NCBI RefSeq assembly: GCF_037975245.1
Contig: NC_092576.1
Span: 19,554,111-19,618,110, forward strand
Length of the DNA: 64,000 bases
Source of the DNA: Apostichopus japonicus
Lineage: Eukaryota > Echinodermata > Holothuroidea > Aspidochirotida > Stichopodidae
Reading direction: 5' to 3'
Positions within the stretch are counted from its first letter, which is position 1, and the number at the start of each line of letters is the position of its first letter. The notes beneath the pieces are model-generated. The model did not search any database. It had not been told where the DNA came from and saw only the letters and a list, made by a program, of their open reading frames with translations. The translations under genes were made by a program, and so were the position numbers. Of this stretch, positions 50,541-62,752 are shown piece after piece.

Positions 50541-50869
50541 TTTTTTTTCCTCTTAGGCTGCCCGAATATTCAGAACTTTTGCCCGAATTTCTTGTCCTCT
50601 GGAAATTGGGGGCAGTCTACCCCCTGCCCCCCCCCCCCCCGCCTCGTACGCCTATGCTACAGTATGGTTTAAGTTACATTTTCATGTATGCAAGGTAAAA
50701 ATAATTGGCCTAAATCCACCAACACCCTGTTCCTATGAGATAGTCCACTATTTTTTTTTTCTTTCTAGATCTGTGTACAGAATGAAGCAATGGAATAGAA
50801 CAACAGTCAGGGCGAAGCCTGCAACTTGTAAATGTTTTTGAAATTAACTGCTGTCTTCTTTCTTAACAG
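50541..50869. other. Intergenic or intronic DNA left of the integrase exon
   Basis: Contains the C run and element-like end GCCTCGTACGCCTATG (50641-50656). No exon recognised. Confidence 0.4.
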
Positions 50870-51020
50870 GTTGGTGTTGATCTTATTGGTCCGCTGCCAG
50901 TGACAGCTGCCAGCGACTGGACATAACACTCTCTGACTTCTATTCAAAGTGGCCTGAGACAAAGGCAGTGCCTCACAAGACTGCAGCATCAACTTCCGAT
51001 CTCATTTCTGATGTAATGAG
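50870..51020 (+). pseudogene. Integrase core exon (intron-split), frameshifted
   Basis: After acceptor TTCTTAACAG the frame VGVDLIGPLPVTAASDW matches the start of a retroviral-type integrase core (first catalytic Asp in V-D-L-I-G-P). A small deletion near 50920 shifts the frame to ITLSDFYSKWPETKAVPHKT and AASTSDLISDVM, also classic integrase sequence. The exon ends ATGAG at donor GTAAAC. It belongs to the KRBA2/GIN1-type, gypsy-integrase-derived genes, which carry introns unlike retroelements. Broken here by the frameshift. Confidence 0.7.
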
Positions 51021-52276
51021 GTAAACATATCTAAAACATTTAATAATTTTCTCTAGTTAGTGCCAATAATGAATGGCACCATATCTGTTATTTGTACCAT
51101 GCAAACAACTGATAGTTAATGGTCAACACTGCTGTGTTTGAGTATAACTATTTCCACATAGGTATAAAGCATACAGAAAGGTTATGAAGGTATGTGAGAA
51201 CCGAGAAAGTGTACTGTAATTCTTTGCAGGTGTAGTTCCCATTAATAAGTTTATCTCTAAATGTTTCTTTCCTATATTTACTTGCAAAGATTCCAACTCT
51301 GGTTCTTAAGTGGCATATAGCCAGACAAATGTCTTTATTTGGTCTACATCCCCAAAAAGAGATTTTTACTGGACCTGTTTCACTGAAGCAGAAACAGTTT
51401 ATTTGTTTAAACAAATGATGAGTAAATAATTAAGACCACATTCCACAGCTAGACATCACCTATTGTGTGTTGTTTTTCAAAACAGTGTTGGATAGTGCGT
51501 GAACTTATTACTACTTCGCTGTTTGGACAGGAACTTCGACAAGATAAGAGAGATAATGTATCAACTGAGTTTTGGTACCATTTCTCGGTTAGGCCCCTTG
51601 TGGAAAATTGCTAAATGTGATTGTGTGTGTACTATTGGTGGTGGATATTTTCTGAAACCTGGGGGAGGGACCCCTATTCTTTGGCAAGCTAAGGCAATAA
51701 GGTATATTTGATGCAAATGATGTATAATAGTACATTTTTCTATAATAATGGTTAGCTAGCATTATTTGATTTTTTGCATTTGGGTCGTACAGAGGGTGTT
51801 TTGAACCCCCATGGATCCTTATTCAGGACAATTAATGTCAGACCATGCACACATACATCAATTGAGCACCAAAAGGCATCAAAATTATGTTGTATCCTAG
51901 CTTACTCTAATTTGATAAATGTCTGATATTTAAATTAATCAATATGTCACAAAGGTTGTATTGACTAATATGGTTAAAAAAATTGTAGTAAAATGTATGA
52001 TATAACCCCAATATTATGACATGCAATCTCCAATAAAAAAAAAGTTGAGCCCATAAACATGTACGTGTCACAATTAAAGATCATACAATTAACTCAATGC
52101 CTAAGCATAGTTCAGTTGTACACTAATAGTCTACACTCAACCAATATGGTGAATGTTGATTATCTTTGTAGTGGAGCTTAAACATAAACCTTTCAAGATG
52201 ATAATTGATTTTATATATGACTTACAATGTAACATTCACTACTCATAATATTGCTTTTAACTTTTATTTTGCACAG
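51021..52276 (+). other. Intron within the integrase core
   Basis: Donor GTAAAC and acceptor TTTTGCACAG. Joining 51020 to 52277 restores a continuous integrase motif (M-R-F-G-C-T-D-I-L-I-S-D), so the intron is real or was real. Confidence 0.6.
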
Positions 52277-52360
52277 ATTTGGTTGTACTGACATTCTCAT
52301 CTCTGACCACCATGGTGGAATATCTATGACGTTAACAGAAGACCCCAGAAGACAAGCCTA
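52277..52360 (+). pseudogene. Integrase core second exon
   Basis: Spliced to 51020 it reads RFGCTDILISDHHGGISMTL. The S-D-x-G segment carries the second catalytic Asp. The usual E-F after G is replaced by GIS, and the frame then ends TEDPRRQA-stop (near 52360), so the third catalytic residue is not visible. This is consistent with a dead gene. Confidence 0.6.
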
Positions 52361-55300
52361 GACAATTTTCTTGGCAGTTAGCTTCTTGCCGACAATATTC
52401 CTGTCTTTCACTCTAACATATCATGAGAGAAAATTTCGTCGGCTGCTACACGTTTAAGCAATGACAGGACATTGACTTTACACTGCCATTTGTTCGGTGG
52501 AATTCCATATATTTTGCATTTCAAGTTGACGGGATATGACGCTCGAAATTCTTTATCACCTCATGACTTCATAAAATAACAAATAAGACGGCGTGTTTCT
52601 TGGTTCTGGAAATTGTGTTCAAGATAACTTCTCATAGAGAAAACATATAACTGAACATAGTCTGCTTCTTATGTAACGTTTGCTGTTATGGAGTTATGTG
52701 TAAGTCTTAAGGACAAACCCGTTGGATACATGACAATCAGCCATTTTATATGTAATTTACAATTCAGATTAAACTTTTGTCGCTATCAAGTTGCACATTA
52801 AAGCATTATACAGGTAATCCTGTTTGTGGAAAGCAATTCAAGGGGGGAATTCTAAAGGGAAACTTCTGAATGGTTTTATTGAGGTTTACCAAACTCCAAA
52901 GAGGCTGTTCTTCCTGTGGATTATAAGGGTTTTCAAGTACATATTGTTTGAAGAAGAGTGACAGTAGTATCATTCTAATTAAGTCAAACCTCCCTGCTTG
53001 AAGGCTGCTCTAGAAAGCATCGATTATATTTAGTTGCCTCAGAGCTACAAAGGGAGAGTCATCATTTCAGTTAAAGTTCCTCATGAAATATACCATGCGT
53101 AAACATTGTTTTAACTCTTTGCCGGGTCTGATATAGATTTAGAATAAAATGTTTGTGACTATCATCCAATTTCATGTTTTGATTTTTACTCAATCAAATT
53201 TCTTTGAACAAACTTATCTCTACAAGAATGACGTATTTTTAAGTGTGAGAAACGTGATGAGACAAAAACTCTAGCATATTGCAACCTGCTTTGTCCTATT
53301 TGCTTTATTTTTCTTCCCTTTTTTTGCTTTGTTTTTGTTTCTTGTATGTTTGCAGCTCTTTTGAAGAGGATATCTTTCTAATATATCTTTTCTAATTTGA
53401 ACCACTTTTTGTCCATTAAGAAAAGGTTCATAGAAAAAAACGATCATTTATCCCTGGAATTGCATGGGATGCCATTTGTTTATACAATGAATATTTGCTT
53501 CACGCATGACCATCACAACGGGGTTTAGGGGGTGAGGATGGGGGCGGGGCATGGCCTTCCACATTGTTGGGAGGGAGAAAACCTTGACTCGACGATTGAG
53601 TGAGAAAAATAAGGAAATGTAAAAAAGTGGTAATGCAAGTCAAGAAACAAGTGTCAGGCCCGTACGGGGAGTGTTGGGGAGTGATGACATTTTCAAGGTC
53701 AAGGAAGTATCTTCCAGCTACCTCAGGGTTGTTATTAGCAAACAAAAATATTTGGAACTCATCACGGATAGGTCACGGACTTAAGAAGACCCCACCCCAG
53801 GACAAAAATCGAAAACTTACCATCCCAACCCCCTCCCCCCTTCCTTGCACTCACAACTCTGTGTATGGGCCTGAGTGGTGTACACAACATTGCCGATTTC
53901 GTTTTAGGATGTAACTTGAAAACACCCTAGGTTCCCGTCCAATAATGAGCTTTACGCACGGATGAAATTTCATATTGGCTAGGCAACTTTCGTAGACCTA
54001 TGAAGCACAATTACCATAACTGCCAAATCTTACCCACTTTGTGATGGGGAAATGCGGCTACAATGAAGTTTGAACTCCTATAAGTTCGTAATCTTTTATC
54101 CCTACATTTATCATTTGTTGTTGTAGCTGTTGGTTTCCCGTACCCGTCCTCCATTGGGAAGGGAGTTAGGTTGATGCGATCTCTCCCTCTGTAAAGATGA
54201 CTATGATCGCAAAATAGTGGCCGAATACAACATGCAACGTATACGGAGAATTAAATAGCAGCAATCACAACAAATCATAATGAACATCTGTTACAGATGG
54301 AAGACTTGTTAACTTTTTTTTCCCCTTCTATTTTTTTGTTTTGTAGCAACGCACAACCCATCGTTTATGTCATGAATATCTAACTATGTATGCATCTGTT
54401 TTAATGATTGATATAATCGAGAGTTCCTGCTATAAGGAGGATCTAAAATAAGAAAAATAAAAAACGTCAAAAAATCAGTCATATCCCTCACATTCAAACG
54501 TCAACTTATGTTTTAGTTATAATTTACATGTCTTGAACTAATCAAACTATCAAAAGTCCGAAAGATTTCATCAAAATTATTTCAAATGGGGAAATTATAG
54601 AATGACCTCATTTGCATATGTAATTAGTTCAATTCTGAAAAACAAAGACATTGCCAAAAGTGACTTGATTTTTTAGTAATTAAGATTTGTATATTATTTC
54701 CCAAGGGCCTCCTATATGGTTGTTTAAGTTGACATAACAGGTCTTCACTTTTTTTGTGCAGTCTCTACTCTTGAGGACTCTATATGATGCTCAATTTTTT
54801 CCCCCATTAGCGAATTTGTCAATACTTTGTTTGTTCGTTGATGTATCTTTTTAAGTTGCAAAATTAATGTAATATATGTGGTGATAGTGTTAAGTTCATA
54901 ATATACGATGATTTCAATGTAAGAACATAATGTACACACACAGAGACAAATGAAAAGTTGTATTTCGTTCTACTTCCACTTTTATCATCACATCTTTTTA
55001 TATTATATTCTTACAATAACTATACATATAATACATAAAAAAATGGCTGTACATTATTTAAACAAATAAAAAAAATTTCTTTTCATTATTGACAATACTT
55101 TTTGGCAACAAGTTTGCATTATTGACATTACTAATATACGTTCATCTACCATTAATTCCCACTCAATTCAAGCAAAAACCTATCCAGAAGTATATTAACA
55201 GAGACTAGTGTGTACATATACAAGTGATATACATGTATAGCTAAATATTGTTATCTTATTATAACTTGAGTGCATGGAAATGCAGAAAACAGAAGTGCAA

Positions 55301-55769
55301 AACATTAGAACAGAAACAGCGAAGGGAGAAGGACAAGAGGCAAGAAGGATAGCAAAGACTTTGAAGAGAAAAAAAGTCGAGTGTGGTATTTAAAGAACAA
55401 AGTTTAAAGTCAACATGCTTACATGTACTTGTTGAGAAGATCATACTTGATATTACACTGAAACGACTTTAGAGACTAAGCAGATTGAGACAGAGACTGA
55501 CATGCATATATTGTAACAATAGTTGTTAAGAAGCATATGCCGAGCTTGTTCATTAGTAGCTTAATTTTGTAGGGTGTGAAGCGGTCTGAAATATGACAAT
55601 TTGGCAGTGCCGTAACTTTCGATGGCATATCTTAGCTTAGAGTAAGTAAAAGAATAGTAGATTTGAGTTTCAATGGTTTCAGAGAGGATTCCCCTTAAGT
55701 TGTAAAAATACCAATATATTTAACCATGGATTTACAGAAATAGGTAATGTGGTTCACCTACGAAAGCTT
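52361..55769. other. Long stretch without recognisable genes
   Basis: AT-rich DNA with G- and C-rich islands near 53520-53560 and 53820-53840. No exon with family similarity and no tRNA or snRNA was seen on either strand. Confidence 0.45.
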
Positions 55770-56805
55770 ATCATTAATAATTAATCCTAAATAAGTAAGC
55801 AAGTATAACTTTATTATATCCCAGAGGGAAATTGCATGCTCGCATAATAGTACATATTTAAAAGAGTAAGAATACAACATGTAAAAGGATAAATTTACAA
55901 GTAGAATATAGGAAAGTTCTGATATAAAAGTAAACAAGATAGTTAAAATTGTCAAACATGAAAATGCACAGCCCCAAGCCAAAACAGATATATACAAGAA
56001 TAGAAAAAAACGAATGAAAAGGTTGTTATAAAGCGTATAATAATAAATAAAAGATGACTTGTGCCTCTTAGTGGCAGCATACAGGAGTCTCATCCGTCCA
56101 CTACAAGGAATAACTACCCCGGCAAGATCTGCATATAGGGGATGGGTATTGTCGGAAAGTACTGCATTAAGTGTTACTTGAAGAAGACTTTTGTAGGATG
56201 AGTCAACCGGTGGCCGATTTTCTCCTAAAATACGACTAGCTTGTTTAATAATTGTGTCGATACGTTTTTTTTTATATTCGCAGCCCACGTTCCCACCCCA
56301 GAAAAGAATACAATATAACCACACACTGCTAATGACAGAATAATAAAACATAGTAAGGATGCGACAGTCAATATTAAACTTATTAAGTTTGCAAAAAGAA
56401 ATACATTCTAGGATTGATCTTTTTAACTAAGTAATCAACACGATGATGCCAGGCTATTTTATCATCCATAACAATACCCAAATACTTGATACACGTTCAA
56501 AGACACTGTTTTTGATAATTAATTCATTCGGCCTCAGATTACATTTCCTGAAATCAATTATCATCTCTTTTGTTTTGTTCACGTTGAGTTCTAAAAAAAA
56601 TATCATCGCAATACTGTACAAAACGATTTATTTTGGTTTAAGTAAATATCCTTGTTATCCTTTGTTATCAGACCGATCAATGTAGTGTCATCCGCAAACT
56701 TAATTAAAGGGCACTTGTCGTTTGATGACCTAGCATCGGATGTGTAGACAACAAACAAAAAGGGTGCTTTAACTGTGCCTTGGGGTGTTTATACATCTGG
56801 CTAAA
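55770..56805 (-). mobile_element. L2/Rex-like LINE reverse-transcriptase fragment with 3' end
   Basis: Minus-strand frames (with several frameshifts and stops) read TPQGTVKAPFLFVVYTSDAR (palm motif B), LIKFADDTTLIGL (motif C, FADD at 56687-56698), LNVNKTKEMIIDFRK, then WHHRVDYLVKKIN, MFYYSVISSVWLYCILFWGG and the C-terminal DNTHPLYADLAG. The 3' end carries CAATTTCCCTCTGGGATATAATAAAG, a conserved tail of L2/Rex-type elements (quoted here as CTCTGGGATATAATAAAG). The 5' part, including motif A, is missing. Confidence 0.8.
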
Positions 56806-57879
56806 ATGCAGAACCTTCACTACTACGGAGGACTAAATCTGGCCAATCAGGAGATGGCAACATCTTGCCTTATCTCAAATAAACTCTTGTCACTGGTCAA
56901 CTGTCACTGATATTACATAACATTTTGATAACTTCGCATATTCAGTAGCAAGTGAACTTGTTACCAGAGCTGGTGACTTTGACTAACACAAAAAGAAACA
57001 ATGGCAGTCTTTTTTTCACAAGAGTAAAGATGGAACGAAAGGTGTCTTATTCACCACACCTGCTATGGGATATAATCTTAATTAAAAACAGTGTCTCTTT
57101 ACTGTACTATCTAGTAAAGATCAGGATTACAACGGTAATCAGAAAATATCATGTAACTTGTTTTGCGAGAGTTCTAGTTAACAGCGAACAATACATAAAG
57201 CAATACAATTCAGTGATCAGTTTGCTATATGTTAATATTTATCCTTCGTGTTCTAATTTTCCAGTTTCCATTACAGAACAATTTTCCACACGGTGTATTC
57301 TTGTTAATATGTTTTATGTCATTGATATGCTTATTTGTTTGCATAGGTTGTTCTTAACCTGTTATGACTTGTGGAGTGAATAAACTGATGAAACTGGACA
57401 GTACTACATTGTGCTGTTGTATTTCTTTCCGCTAGGACCCCTTCCACATCTCCCCTTGGGTGCGTCTCATTTCAATAACACTAATATGAGCCTTGTCGAT
57501 AACAAAGAACTGAAAATTTAACAACAAAATACATTATTTTCTTAAGGAATCTCAACCACATAACACTCTTACAGTCCCAAACACAGGACTCCTTCTTTAC
57601 CTTAACTTTAATTTCCTTGATTCCTTGACATTATCAACCATGTAGCCAAATACTAGTAGTCATGTATCATGTGTAAATGTATAAATAGAAAACCTCTCCA
57701 AGTAACTTCATTCGTCATTGAGTCCTCATATGTATTAACGGGTTGAGTGTTTCTTCTTGATTTGGACCTATTGTAATGAAAACCAGAAACAAAATACTTA
57801 GTAATTCCTTGCCTCATTCTACAGTATATGAGAACATTTAACGTGAACTGTGCACAAACAGTTTTCATACTGAATTAGG
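56806..57879. other. No recognised gene
   Basis: The plus-strand open frame at 56952-57383 has no signature motif or splice support. AT-rich. Confidence 0.4.
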
Positions 57880-59660
57880 TGGATCTACACACCAAGTATG
57901 AAGTTCCTTTTCCCTCTCCTATTAGTTATCCTGTGTACATTACTACTAACTTCTGTTGGCCTCAAATGACCTTTACCTTCCAAAATTAGAATACAGATCA
58001 AGTGTTCAACATGGTACATCCACATACAAAGTATTAAGTTCATGCAAGCTTTAATCCTGGGTTACAAAATTTACAAGCCTTCCTGATTGTTGAACTCAAA
58101 TGACCTTTGAACAAAGCAGAAAGCAATGTGATTCTTGTTCTCAGTACGGTAGCTCTCCATACAAAGCATTAAGTTAATGCAACTTTTCTTTGTTGAGTTA
58201 TCACCATAACAAGATTGTCAGACTTTGACCTCTGTTGACCTCTGTTAACCTCAAATGACCTTTCCTCCACAGAACATACTGGCCTCGGCCTTGAGCTTCA
58301 TAAGGTGGATCTGCATACTAAGTAGTAATTTCATCTAAGTTTTAATCTGTTCACCTTGTAAAAATGCTAAGCTTGAAAATGTTTGAACAGGCTTAGAATG
58401 TAGATCAGGAATATTTTTATCAGATGCCATCTAAAACAGTTATAGCAAATGCAGCTTCAAAATCAATCTATTTGTAAACTTACAAATCTCAATATATGAT
58501 TCATGAATGCTAACAGGGCACAAGAATTAGTCTTTGTTAGATCATACAAATGTTTTAATCAACCAGAAAGCCGGTTGGCTTGGCGATTCCTTGTGATATA
58601 AAACTTCTCATAACTATTTGACTATTGTAGTAAGTTAAATTCATCCTAACAAGTCAGTAAGAACCACAACATTTCAGAGATCTCCTGCTCCTAGTTTCAG
58701 CTCTTCATTGTGGGCATCTACCATTTAATTCACTGGTAAGGATTTAACAGATACAATTTTTATTCCAAAATATTCTAATATCCAGGAAGAACAGTCAAGT
58801 TATTTGAAAATACACACATAGACATAGACATTTTATTTTATTTTATCAATTTAGAGCTATAAAAAGTTTTAATAGTTACATATGTTATTAGTGAATGAGA
58901 GCTCATGACATTGATTTTACACTGTGCAATATTTTCACATCGTAATACCAAAGTCATCTAGTATAAACCACAGAGAATGTAGCAAAGTTTTAAATAAATT
59001 GTTGATGCCTTGAGCCAATTTTTGCACCATTTGAGATAACCTGTTGACCTCTTCAAGTTCAGAGGGTGAAAACATAAGGGACACTTGTGTGGATTTAAAG
59101 CAGCTAACTCAGAAGCAGATTTCATTAACTGGAAGTCTATGTTCTGAAGACCTACAGAGCCCCTTTAAAAACTTAACTACTGTATGTACACCAACAGAAA
59201 TCATAGCATCAGAGAACTCGCAGATTATTTGTTGCTATAAGTTTTGAGTTATCATGTTTACAAGGTTTAAGAGGATTCATGCACTCACCAAGGCAGATCT
59301 ACACACTATGCATATGACATTCAAGGAATATGTACTTCTTGTTGTTGTGTTTACATATAAGTTATCATTTTTACAAATTTCTGACTTTGATTTAAATGTT
59401 GATGGCAAATGACCTTTGACCTTAACCAATTGCATAGGGTTCCTGTACTTGACAGGCCAGATAAATATACCAACCATGAAGTTCAACAAAGATGTACTTT
59501 CGGAGTAGTTGTATTTACAAAGTTTTCAGACTTTTGACCTTGATTTACCTCAAATGACGTATTACATAAGATGGATCCACATATCAAGTATGAAGTGAAT
59601 CCATCTTGAAGTTTTGAGTTATTGTGTTTACAAGCCAATGTCATGAACACACTCTTGCAC
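57880..59660 (+). repeat. Degenerate approximately 140-bp dispersed tandem repeat
   Basis: Units with GGTGGATCTACA, CAAGTATGAAGTTC, TTGAGTTAT-x-GTGTTTACAAG and TGACCTTTGACC-type text recur at about 57880, 58010, 58150, 58300, 59290, 59457 and 59568. They are strongly diverged. The same family is present inverted at 8.1-8.9 kb. Confidence 0.6.
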
Positions 59661-60147
59661 GCACTGCACCATCACCATTGCATAGATTCATCAGGTAAGC
59701 AACCAAGAAGAAAATAATTTAATCAAAATCGTCACATTAACAACAACAATGATGCAATGATAAATTATTCAGGGTACACTAAACCATACCATTGTACTAT
59801 AATTCAAATCTGTATGTTACTCTAAACTGTTTGATCCCTGTTTGATCTGTTCCCACATTTATGGCATATTACATGTCACTGGTGGGCATTCAAGAACTTT
59901 CATTAGATTTTTCATAGATTAGGAGGTTTTAAGGGATGGCTCTGTGTAACTACTTTTCAATAATTTTAAGAAAAAAAAACCAATGTTAAAATCGTTAACA
60001 CAAGAGGCCCATTACGTGTACAATAATACAAACAATAGCTTCAAGTCTGTACATTTTGCATTTTAGTGAATGAGTGTCATGATTTTCTGTTTCAAACATA
60101 TACTTGGATCTATACACGAGAAATGAAAAAGTTGTTAAATTTCAAAC

Positions 60148-60224
60148 CTGTTTTGCTTTTCCTTTGCTGTGGATGTTGAGGAGGATGACGATGACAATGA
60201 CGATGAGGATGACGATGAGGATAC
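60148..60224 (-). CDS. Possible transmembrane exon, or a GAY simple repeat
   Basis: Minus strand: acceptor CCTTGTCAG, then GILIVILIVIVIVILLNIHS and KGKAKQ, then donor GTTTGA. A hydrophobic helix followed by a basic stop-transfer stretch between good splice sites is what a membrane exon looks like. However, the same bases are a GATGAC-type simple repeat on the plus strand (encoding an acidic run before TGA), which gives IVIV by composition alone. No neighbouring exon supports it. Confidence 0.3.
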
Positions 60225-60334
60225 CTGACAAGGAAAAGGCAAAACAAACTGGTAAGTATTAACATGAAACAATCATGAACATTCAATGTACTGTAGTTAT
60301 GAATGTATTCCTGTTGTAGTGAAGTGAAAATTGA

Positions 60335-60915
60335 ATACAGAGATGGACAAGTCTGACCACCTCAGGAGGTGATGGGTGATTTCACCAGACAGGTGGACTG
60401 GTGCTTCCTTGTCCAAAACCTTTGGGTTGGTTGATTTGAGGAGATGCAGTTGGGGTGGGTGCATGTGGAGTGTGAACAGCTGCACCACGTAGACCAGACT
60501 GGCAATCAGGCCTAGGGTTTGTAGCCAGTTTGGTGACACCTGTTGTGATAGGAGCAGGTGTAAGGCCGTCGAGATCACCAGGACTCGTTCTTCCGTGGGA
60601 TCGGCGATCCCCTCTTGCAAGTTCAGTTCCGCTCCCAGGTATTACATTAACTGTGTGGGGATTGATCGGGGTTTTCTGGTGTTGATAATCCAACCCAAGT
60701 GTTGGAGGGGTTGGATGGTATTGTGGACGTTGAGTGTTGCTTCCGCCCCTGACTCCCCGACTTTTAGTCAATCCTCGAGGTAGACAAAGAGGGAGGCCCT
60801 TCTTTTTCTGAAGAAAGAGACCACTGCTCCTGTTTCTCTTGTGAAAACTCGCAGGGCTGTTGAAAGGCCGAATGGCAAGGCTCTGAACTGGAAGTCTCTT
60901 CCCTTGTATCGGAAG
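60335..60915 (-). mobile_element. DIRS-type reverse transcriptase, C-terminal part
   Basis: Minus-strand frames read FRYKGRDFQFRALPFGLSTA, the region before the catalytic box, then VYLED (a YLDD-type box, 60773-60784) followed directly by TGA. Next come LQHLGWIINT and, after frameshifts, DPTEERV, WLQTLGLIASLV, LHMHPPQLHLL of the connection/RNase H region. This is the tyrosine-recombinase (DIRS-like) retrotransposon class of RT. It is broken by stops and by the hAT insertion at 60916. Confidence 0.75.
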
Positions 60916-62399
60916 TAGTGTTTGACCGATAATCGGTTAGATAATCAGCATCGGCAAAATCAATTGCGCTATCGATTATGCAGAACTGATTATCACCTTC
61001 CACATAAAGGAGTGTGTATTTCTGCGCTTTTGATTCACCACAACCACAACCAGAAAAGAATGTATATCATTGATTCAACGCTATTGAAAGCCGGGGAAGG
61101 TAACAGAATTGCAAGTCCCTCACGCGAGATTGGAATATTTGCTCTTCGATATACTATCCAGTTTTGGCAGTTAACATTATACAATGCGCTTAGGGGGATG
61201 ACGTAATTTTTTTTTCACTTCGCTTCTTTGCATCTAACAAAATCTACTGTTATCTATGTTTAACGATTGATAAGAAAGATTTGTCTTGACTTAATATAAA
61301 ACCAAAACAATATACCTTTTGACAACTTTTGCCGTTGCAACGTACGTGAAAACTGGAAAGTGAAAACAATAATATGAGGCTTTGCTCAATCTGAGTTCTA
61401 CATACATTAGACTAGTCTAACTAGAGAATGGTTGAGCCTCGTAACTGTTCAGTTTTCAAATGCGCCCAAGATTTTACAAATGCGATAAAATGATGAAATC
61501 AAGGCGCTAAATACTCCTGAAAATCCCTAAAAATGTTTGGCGACAGTCCTCAGTAGTTCTACTGCATTACATTATTTTGTGATTAGGCAAACACACTTAC
61601 GCATATTTTTGCGAAAAACACGAAGCAATTTTTTCCCTAACCGCATGTACCATACGTGCTAAACTAACACTTTCAGTAACTGAAGTCCCGCAACCAACTG
61701 AAGCACGACAAAGTCAATGGAACTTTAGTGTGTGTTTCTCTCACATGTAGTGAAGTCAACGGAGAAGCGCCATTGACTTATTAGTGTGTATAATCGTTTG
61801 AAACAACGTTAAATCGGTTTGTCCTCGCAGATGGTAACCAGTGAAAACTTGAAGCAAATGTCAGGGATTGCTTGATTTTTCATACCAGATAATATATTTC
61901 GATAATCATATTACAAAATTACCAATATTTTATTTTTGTTTGGTCTACTTTTCACTTGCATTTATTGGAGTTGCAATACTGATAATGGTAATAATACTAG
62001 TTGTAAAAGCTGGCAATAGTTACGTTTTTTACATTTTGTAGCAAAATGGTTGCTATTTTGCCCCTTCTGTAGTCTGTACAGCTCTGACATTTAACTGTGC
62101 TGTGGTGGGATTGCAATATTGCGACTCATCGTTATGCACAGAGAGCGCCCCATGCAGTGTTGGATTTTCAGGAATTTGAGAAGGTTGTCCAAAAGACTAC
62201 CAGTTTTAAAGATTTTCAAAGATTTGGTAGTCCTGCAAAAACTTGTTAGTCCTTCCAAATGTTTCACCAAAATTGAAAATGAACACAAATAATACAAAAC
62301 AAAAAAATTTGGTGCTCAATCTGATTGTGTCAACCAAAGCTTTATTAGTTTAGCATATGACCATGTTATTGTGTACTGTTTTCGAATAGTTTTTGCACG

Positions 62400-62423
62400 G
62401 GGTATCCGGGTACCCGGATACCC
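62400..62423. repeat. 24-bp perfect palindrome
   Basis: Self-complementary about a central GGTACC, with arms GGGTATCCGGG and CCCGGATACCC. The bases just outside (62399 and 62424) do not pair. Confidence 0.9.
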
Positions 62424-62530
62424 GCCCGATGCAATACTACCCGGTTCCTTATTTCTTACCCAAATCCTTTGCAGTTTGATTTTTATTTTTTTTATCAAAC
62501 CGATGGTTAGGCAAGAATTTTCCATTGTGT

Positions 62531-62752
62531 TAGGCTACCATGTGGTCGAAGATAACAGCAATAACGAAAGTATTCCATCTTCTAACTGCGTCACAAATTC
62601 AGCGGTATAGGCTAGATTTCCCCCATTGACTTAGTGTGCTGTTAGGCAACCATGTGGTCGAAGATAACAGCGATAATTAAAGTATTCCATGGATATCTTA
62701 TAACTGCGTCACAAATTCAGCGGTATAGGCTAGATTTCCCCCATTGTCCAGC
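62531..62752 (+). repeat. 112-bp tandem duplication
   Basis: TAGGC-x-ACCATGTGGTCGAAG through GGCTAGATTTCCCCCATTG occurs at 62531 and again at 62643 with about 10% differences. Confidence 0.85.

Noticed and set aside
56952..57383. 143-codon plus-strand frame
   Set aside because: AT-rich, no domain features, no supporting exons; length within chance for this region's many frames.
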